This document shows positions 24,763 through 64,000 of a stretch of 64,000 bases of DNA, in pieces; position 1 is the first letter of the stretch; the number at the start of each line of letters is the position of its first letter. Both the position numbers and the translations under genes were made by a program. Under the pieces are notes generated by a model. The model made no database searches, was not told the origin of the DNA, and saw only the letters and a program-made list of their open reading frames with translations. Source of the stretch: Numida meleagris (Eukaryota > Chordata > Aves > Galliformes > Numididae); NCBI RefSeq assembly GCF_002078875.1, contig NC_034409.1, forward strand, positions 60,403,244 through 60,467,243, read 5' to 3'.

Positions 24763-26881
24763 TATTAATCTTGCTAGTGGTCTTTATTTTAAAAATATCA
24801 GGCTAGTTATGCATGTACAGCCCACACCAGGAATGTTCTTACTCCGTATCAAACTGGTCTTCAGGTTTCAGTAAGACAGGGTAAACTAGTTTAAATGGAT
24901 TACTTGTTCATTTGGTTCTTCATTGCTTCCTTGATCGAAGTGAATTCAAGATTTAGTTACATACTTAATTCTGATTTCTTGACCTTTCAGTTAAAACTGA
25001 AGTGGAAGTTGACATGGTTTATTAGGACTACTTGAAATGCACGTTCTGTCAACATGCAGTTCTGTTACACAACCGTTTGGTACTGCTGTAGTAGTTAGCT
25101 AAAATTCTTAAACCTCAAAACAGTCACTGAAGGACTTGCTCACATTGTTACGCCGCGTTCATTCAGATGTAATATCCTAAGCTACAACTGACTCTTGTGA
25201 AGTCCAAACTTGTACAGCTTCCCTCTCACATGAGGAAGCCGGTGTTTGTAGTTGAAGCCTGCTCTTTACATCCTAAATCAAACCTGAATACAAGTGCTAG
25301 GAGGCATTTATTAAGCATTTCTTACAGCTAAAGGAGGTGTATGAACACTTAGCAATCTCATGGCCTGGAAACTGGAAAGTGACAGAAGATCTTATCCAAG
25401 CTTCATGTCAAATACTAAAAAGCATTTTTCATGTTTAAAATGAAAGTCTGAACTTGTAAGAGCCAGAGATCCACAGTCTTCTTTCTACTTTTAGGAGCTT
25501 CTGTAGTCCCAGCAGTAGGTGTATTTTACCTGAGTATACTAGTAAGGGAGCTAGTGAAACAGACTGGTACATCTAAGGATGAACCCAAAGTACTCTAAGA
25601 GCAGTTCAGCTAACCACTTCATTTAAAAGTAAAAACTGATAATGGTGTTGAAGTCAGACCTGGTATAACACTGCTGTTTCTTGGTAATTGGTTTCAGAAT
25701 GTCTGGCTTCAAAAACTCTTTTCCCTTGCTGCCCCATGGATCCCAAAACAAGTCATCTGGCATGACTCCATGATATTACTGTCATAAAGGTCTTGATTTT
25801 ATTCCAAGTTTAGATTTTTTTCATAGATCTTCTTGGTAATAATAGTCTTGATTTAACTTTTGTGGTAAGTTCTACGAAGTTTGGGTTAAAGCTTCTCAGA
25901 ACTTACATATGACAAATGTCATGCCATAACTATTGAGTAGCAAATGTGTATTTTATATTTTTAAGCATACTTGCTCTGACTTTATTGAATGTGATCAATG
26001 ACGGATCAGTGGCAGGAGTACGTAAGATATTTAGTTTTTTGTAACCCTGGCTTTGTCAATTCTCCTTGCCTATTAATTTAAGAATTTAATAGGTAAATTT
26101 AAGTGCTAGGATAAACTTCAGTTTGCAACAGTAGGCATCTGCAGCCAACTTCAGGCTTTATTGCTTTTCTAGTACATCTTGCAGCTCTGGATTTTTAGAC
26201 ATCTTGAGCACTGTTGAGTCCCTTGTTTTCCATGCTGTCTTACTATAAGGCTAGGAAACAAACAAACCCTACTGTGCATATAGAAGGGTACCCCTTGCAC
26301 TACAGTTGTCTTTAGGACCAGGTCTTTATTTGGTATATAGCTTGTCACACGTGGTTTTGCTGTATGTACTTGTGGTATGTATTTTTCACTTTCCTTTTTT
26401 TAAGAACATGCTTTCAGTACTTAAAAGATCTGCCTTTGGCAACCTCAGACGTGGTCACTGTGACTACATGAAGCATATGCTGTCTTCTAATACTCCAGCT
26501 GAATTGGTCTGGACAACTGGTTGACCAAGGTGATCGTTTGTTTGACTCTAACCTTACTTACCAACAGACTGAGCAAAGCTTTTATCTTTTGCATATATTT
26601 AAGATCTGAAGTAAACATCTCAGCTTCAAAGCTGGTTGTCTATTTGTATGTATAAAACTTTTAAGTTTGTAACTAAAAGTGTACACAGTCACAGCAAGAA
26701 GTGCTAATAGAGGAAAAAACATGAAATCTAATGATTACATCATGGCTTGATAGTGAATATGACCGTAAGATGCAGTGAACGACTTTACAAGATCTCATAG
26801 TTTTGTAAGCTCTATCAGCTTGAATTGCAATAATATCTACAGCACTAGTTGCTTTAAATGTCTATTTCTTTTTTTTTTCCT

Positions 26882-26887
26882 AATAAA
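26882..26887 (+). terminator. possible distal CAPRIN2 poly(A) signal AATAAA
   Basis: A canonical hexamer after a T-rich run, about 2.5 kb beyond the stop codon. If used it would give a long 3' UTR. Only the hexamer supports this. Confidence 0.3.
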
Positions 26888-27469
26888 GGAACTTTGTCAA
26901 AGTTCTCTTCCCATATGATAATTTGAAAATAAGGTTCAATTTATCTTACAGTTTCTTATAGGAGATCCTTCTGTACTACCTCCCTAACTACTGCTTTTCA
27001 CTGTTCCTGGTCAGAGCAGTGAATGCAACTCTACAGTTGAATGGTATTGTCATAGAGCTGTGTTCAGACAAGATGTCACTTATAAGGCTAGTACTTATAA
27101 GTGCTAGAAGACTGCATTTAAAGGAAGAACAACAAAAAAATACACACAAAAAACCCCCCACCAAAGCTGCAAAAGGCCAAGCAAACCAATACTGTCTTCC
27201 AGGCCAAGAGCTGTCACATCCAAAAGCCACGGACAGAAAACTGCTACTCCAATCTTCTGAAGGCTTAGTAAGTAACGCATCTTCATCTGGTTTCATTTAA
27301 TGATACGGCAGCATTAAGAGATGCGTACCTCAATCTTCATTTTTTGTTTCTAGACTGCTTGTTTTGAAAACTTCTCAGACTACTTCTGAAGACTTTCAGT
27401 ACATTACTTAGAAACTGACGCAATTTTAGTTTACCTGTGTCTGGGCTAGATATTCACCTTGCTCTGAGA

Positions 27470-27965
27470 GCATACAAATGACAACTGATACGAAGAGCAC
27501 AATAATGCTGTTTGATAGAGCAAATTCTCAGCTGCAAACCAAAGTCTTTCAATGTAATCACCACCATTAGTGGAGGTGCCTGGAGGAGCTGACTGAGACA
27601 CCACTAACTTTGTGGTGTAGCAGCTGTGCATGGCCGTCTGGAACACAGCTTGTCTTTCATGTTGCTGTTGCCACTGGTGGAACACACCACTCACCGCCTC
27701 GCTGTGCTCACCTCCACTGCAGGGTTTCTAGAAACATTCAGTGGCTGCTGTTTTTTCCGCATGGAGGAATTCAGTGAACATCCTTTTGCTTCATACGCTC
27801 TTCCACGTCAGACGCCGTTTTGTCAGGCCGGCATCTGTCACACGGCAACAAAATATAACAGAATATTGGTGGGAAGGTTCAACCTCTACTGCCATACCAC
27901 CGATGTCTGCTTCTCAGGCCGTGGGCCAACAGAATAAAATAGGAGGCATTACTTCCACTGGGTGT
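27470..27965 (-). mobile_element. degenerate, internally deleted mariner-type DNA transposon
   Basis: Read on the minus strand from about 27965, the sequence begins with a GGAAGTAATGCCTCCTAT-like terminal repeat remnant. It then resembles the 5' leader and N-terminal, DNA-binding part of the avian mariner transposase, with broken frames. At the other end (about 27475-27560) it resembles the sequence after the transposase stop. The roughly 0.5 kb length against about 1.2 kb for an intact mariner, and the absence of the catalytic middle, point to an internal deletion. The identification rests on remembered similarity to the chicken family; the left edge is approximate. Confidence 0.65.
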
Positions 27966-28245
27966 GGGGTGGGCTTCATGTAAAAACTGTGTAAGCCCAC
28001 ATGTTCTTTCTCTGTAATCATTAAGAGAAGTTGTTTGGATTGCTGTACAAAGCTATACACCTTAAGTATGTGAGGATGATAATAAGGTCTCGTTAAAACA
28101 TACAAATGGACATGGCACTGGTTCTGCTAATTTGTTATTCCTGTTTTTCCTATGCAAATCTGATACCACCTAAATTCTATCTGCTTATCTTCTGTAGTTT
28201 CCAAAGATAAGGTATACTATGCGAGGCCCTGACATTAGATTTTAA

Positions 28246-60589
<32,344 letters not shown>

Positions 60590-60617
60590 TAGACTATCAG
60601 ACTTGATATTAACAAAA

Positions 60618-60820
60618 GTTCAGACTAAAAATTAGGAAAAAAATCTTTAATGCGAAACACTGGAACAGGCTTCCTAACGTAGTGATTGATGCCCCATGCC
60701 TGTCAGTGTTCAAGAAGCATTGGACAGTACCCTCCTTAGTATGCTTTATCATTTGGTTAGCCATGAAGTGGTCGAGCAGTTGGACTGCGTGGTCTTTCAA
60801 GGTCTCTTCCTCTTCCTCTC
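60618..60820 (+). mobile_element. CR1 LINE 3'-end fragment
   Basis: It contains actggaacaggcttcctaac, tcaagaagcattggacagt and ttggactgcgtggtctttca, followed by a decayed terminus. Confidence 0.75.
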
Positions 60821-62360
60821 TGTGTTCAAGTACAAAACAAGTAAATGTGGGGAGAAAAAAAATCTCTTCTTCATTATAACAAAAGCAGTGTATATGATCA
60901 CAAACATTCTGACCTTCTCTATTCCTATGCATAGGAAGTGTCTACAGCACATCTTATATCTCAACATAAATACACACATCATCATTTAGACATTTAGAGG
61001 GGTTACTTGAATTATTGTCAAAGTAGGCATAAAGTACCCGGAGTCCTTCATTTCTTTTGGAGCTCCACTGGCTGAAAAATGACATCTTTAAGTCTGTCTC
61101 TCCTGCATCTTGTGATAATACTACCATTAATTTTTAAATTACTTTTGAGTCTGCTGCCTTTAGAAAAGAATGAGACTTTTAGTATCAGGATTTCTATGTA
61201 CTCGTTTTCTATGGCTGAAGAAAATTCTTTGATATTCAGCTCCTTATGTTGTCATTTTTTCTTGTTTCATACCAAATGCTGAAAGCGTACAGAGGCGGTA
61301 TGAAAGCAGATATTCCCTATAGGTGGTAAACTTGTCATTCCTTTTTAAAAGAAATAAAAATGAAAGGGATTTATAGCCTTAAACAGTTCATCCAGTGAGA
61401 AGTTAGTGAGATCCAGAGGAGAAAAATACTGTCGAGCTGAATACTTTCCAACCTCAAGTACTCCTATATGCTGCAGCTTAACTTTCAGTTCTTTTGTGTT
61501 GCATTTCAAAAAGCATTAGTTTCTGCAACTTCTGTTGAACTAAATTCTCTTTCAGAGCTGAGACAAAAGTTGACAAAGCCTATAAAACGAAGCACAAGAG
61601 ATTATCATGCTAGGTTCTGCTCAGACTATGAACTTGAATGGCAGCTGAAGATCAAAACCTATCTCTTTGATGTGTTGCTACCAGCAGTGAAATAAATATC
61701 TGTAATGTTACTTAAATCTAAAAATTGCTTTTCCTTCATTGCTGCCTTCTCAGTATGTGGCTTCCAGGCATAAGGCTTTCGCTGTAGTACTGCTTGTCAG
61801 GCACTGTGATGTGATGTAAGTGGCTTCTTCCCTTTCTCCCAGAAGGACAGGACTACTTCTAGAAGACCATTTAATTTTAGTAAGGGTTTTAGGGGTCATC
61901 CGAAGAGCCTCAGCTGAACAGGAATAGATAGCTGCAAACAAAATCTGGCTTCCTTGCTACCCTTCCTTGGTCCCACTGCTGCAGGCTTATTTTTGTCACT
62001 GGAGACACTAATGGGCACCCCTTTTGTGCAGTTCTTCCTTCCAGCTGTCATTCAGTGTTGTTTCAGTTTAGAGTTGGATTGCTTTCCAGCAAGAAGCAGT
62101 TTTAGGCGTAAATTCAAGTCAGTTGCTGTGATCACAGATCGTAGAGAAACAGGAGAAGAACGAAGTAGATCCACCTCCAGGTGTGAACCTTACTGCTATT
62201 TCTTCATCAGCCCTTCCAGCAGTCTGCGATTTACTGGTTGGTAACAGGGTCTCTTTATGATACTCACACCACATGACTCTCATGTGCCATTACCCTTCTG
62301 CTCCTGAAAGTTCCCAGTGCCCATAGATCCTCTGCCAAAGGGTCTGAAAGGCAGTGGGGT

Positions 62361-62376
62361 TTGTGTGTGTGTGTGT
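62361..62376. repeat. TG microsatellite
   Basis: About eight TG dinucleotides in the last IPO8 intron. Confidence 0.9.
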
Positions 62377-64000
62377 AGGTTCTCATGCTGGAGCCAGTGG
62401 TGTTTGCCAAAGTATGCAGTATTTCTTCGGCATTACTTGTGAACTCCTGGAATGGAATCCGTGGGAATAATACATCTTGCTGTGGAAGAAGGCAGTTAGG
62501 GTATGATAAGTAACTGCTCTTCCATGTCACTAAAAATATGTAAACTATTTAAAACTGTTTAGAAATTTGAAATATTAAAAATAATCAAGGCAAGGAGATC
62601 TCAGGACTCATTGCAAGACTACATGAATCCAGTATGTCATCGTGGATATTACACGTCTGTGAATGTGTGCCTATATACCCTAGTATTCTGTGCTTATTTA
62701 TTTCTAAATATCTTTTCCGTGAGTACTTCAAATTGATTAAGGGCAAGGGACTGAGCAACCATTTATAGAAACGTGTTCCTTGCTGCCTTACACCTTTTCC
62801 CTGACAGCCTGAAATTTGAAATCTGGGTGAGACTTCTGCATGTCTTATGCTTATTCTTACACTAAAAATTCTTCTGTGGCAACTGAGGTGAAAGGAAAAC
62901 CTAACTTGTTTTTAAAAAAATGAATAGATATTTTTATTTATCTGTCTATCTATTTAGACTTGGAGGATTTATTTGATAGGAGTTTAAATAGTTAGAAATC
63001 CTAGTGTATAACATCCTGATCTTATACAGGTCAAAGAAGGCTGGTTCCAACTTTGCAACTGTCTAATTACTTGCAGTTTGTCCAGGAAGCAGATTAATGT
63101 AATGGAAAGCAGGTTGATCCTCACATAAAAGGAGCACAACAAACCAGTAAGGGAAAGGCTAGTTATTTCCCTCTCAAACACTTTCAACAGAGTTTAAAAT
63201 ACAAAAGACTATTAGATCTTTTTTTTTTAATCTTGTATTGGAAGAAATGTATTAGCTACAAAAGGTCCTGAAGATCAGGAAGACCACAGAGCACATTAAA
63301 ACCAGACCTGCCCAGGGGTTGTGCATTGCACTGCCATGTGTGATTCCAAGTACATATGTTTAGCATGCCAGGCTTGATATGTCTGTGAGACAGCAGAATG
63401 CATGATCGCTAAGGAGGACTACTGAGCAAGTAAGTAGGTGTCTCAAAGGACAAAGTAAGTAAAATTGGATCCAGACAGCTTTCTGCAGGCAAAAGGATAC
63501 TGAAATAATTAGTCTTCTAGCAAAGGAATGGTTCCGAAACCATTATTTGCTATTACAAAAATATGTAAATGAGATAAAATTCTGCTTCACTTGTTCAGTC
63601 CTGTTGTTGTTTGATACAGCTGTGACATTGGTGTGCTGAACTTCAGACTTGTCCTGCTGTTTCTCTGTGCTGACACGTGGAAGAAACAAGTCTCCTTCTG
63701 GCTTAGGTTCACTAAAGATGGCTCGATGCCTGGATGTCCTGCTGAGCCTTCTAATAACATGCACATTCTTAAGGCACGTGCTTATTCTTACAGCTTCTCT
63801 GATTAGATGGTTGAAAATGGAGCATGACAAACATACTGCACTTCCTGGCTATTTGGGCCACTTCCTAATAATGTTTCTCTTTTACACAACAGTGTGTGTA
63901 ACTTCCACTTACATTAGCTGTCCAGAAGAGATCATTTAATATGAAGCTAAGCCACTAATTACTATAATTTTAAAGTTATTTTTCCTGCTGTGTTGTACAG

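Noticed and set aside
27626..27937. 103-codon + strand frame upstream of IPO8
   Set aside because: It is the antisense of the deleted mariner element, not a gene.
61468..61695. 75-codon + strand frame with an internal tctctttcag acceptor and AATAAA at its end, as an alternative last IPO8 exon
   Set aside because: Neither the GC donor phase nor the alternative GT phase at exon 21 enters this frame without meeting a stop within about 20 codons, and the peptide resembles nothing I know.

Overview
The window is vertebrate nuclear DNA, almost certainly from a bird and probably a galliform such as chicken. The evidence is intron-rich genes with GT-AG splicing, at least seven decayed CR1 LINE fragments (the dominant avian retrotransposon) and a deleted mariner copy of the kind found in the chicken genome. 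The species assignment is inference.

Two protein-coding genes lie head-to-tail on the + strand. The first (2199-24412, with a 3' UTR to about 24760) is the 3' part of CAPRIN2. Sixteen exons join in frame and encode the last 1,040 residues: the caprin homology region, a lineage-expanded Trp-containing tandem repeat, the G3BP-type motif, an Arg/Gly-rich segment and a C-terminal C1q domain. Its upstream exons lie before position 1.

The second (from 28696) is IPO8, importin-8. It starts in a strong CpG island (about 28290-29060), and 21 exons join in frame for 829 complete codons up to 60306. The last part, about 200 residues including the acidic C-terminal segment, lies beyond position 64000. 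CAPRIN2-IPO8 adjacency in this order and orientation matches the mammalian arrangement as I know it. They are independent genes: CAPRIN2 is an RNA-granule and Wnt-linked protein, and IPO8 is a nuclear import receptor.

Regions: 1-2198 is a CAPRIN2 intron with a CR1 fragment. 2199-24412 is the CAPRIN2 exon cluster. 24413-28289 holds the 3' UTR, intergenic DNA and a deleted mariner. 28290-29060 is the IPO8 CpG-island promoter and exon 1. 29061-60306 holds the IPO8 exons separated by introns up to 5.5 kb that contain CR1 fragments. 60307-64000 is an incomplete IPO8 intron. I found no convincing gene on the minus strand, no tRNA or rRNA, and no CRISPR array.

I see no evidence of a wholly new system. 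The points most worth checking are local: an IPO8 intron with a GC donor followed by an open frame and a poly(A) signal, the CAPRIN2 Trp repeat array, tandem splice sites, an overlapping upstream reading frame in the IPO8 leader, and a perfect hairpin just inside IPO8 intron 3.
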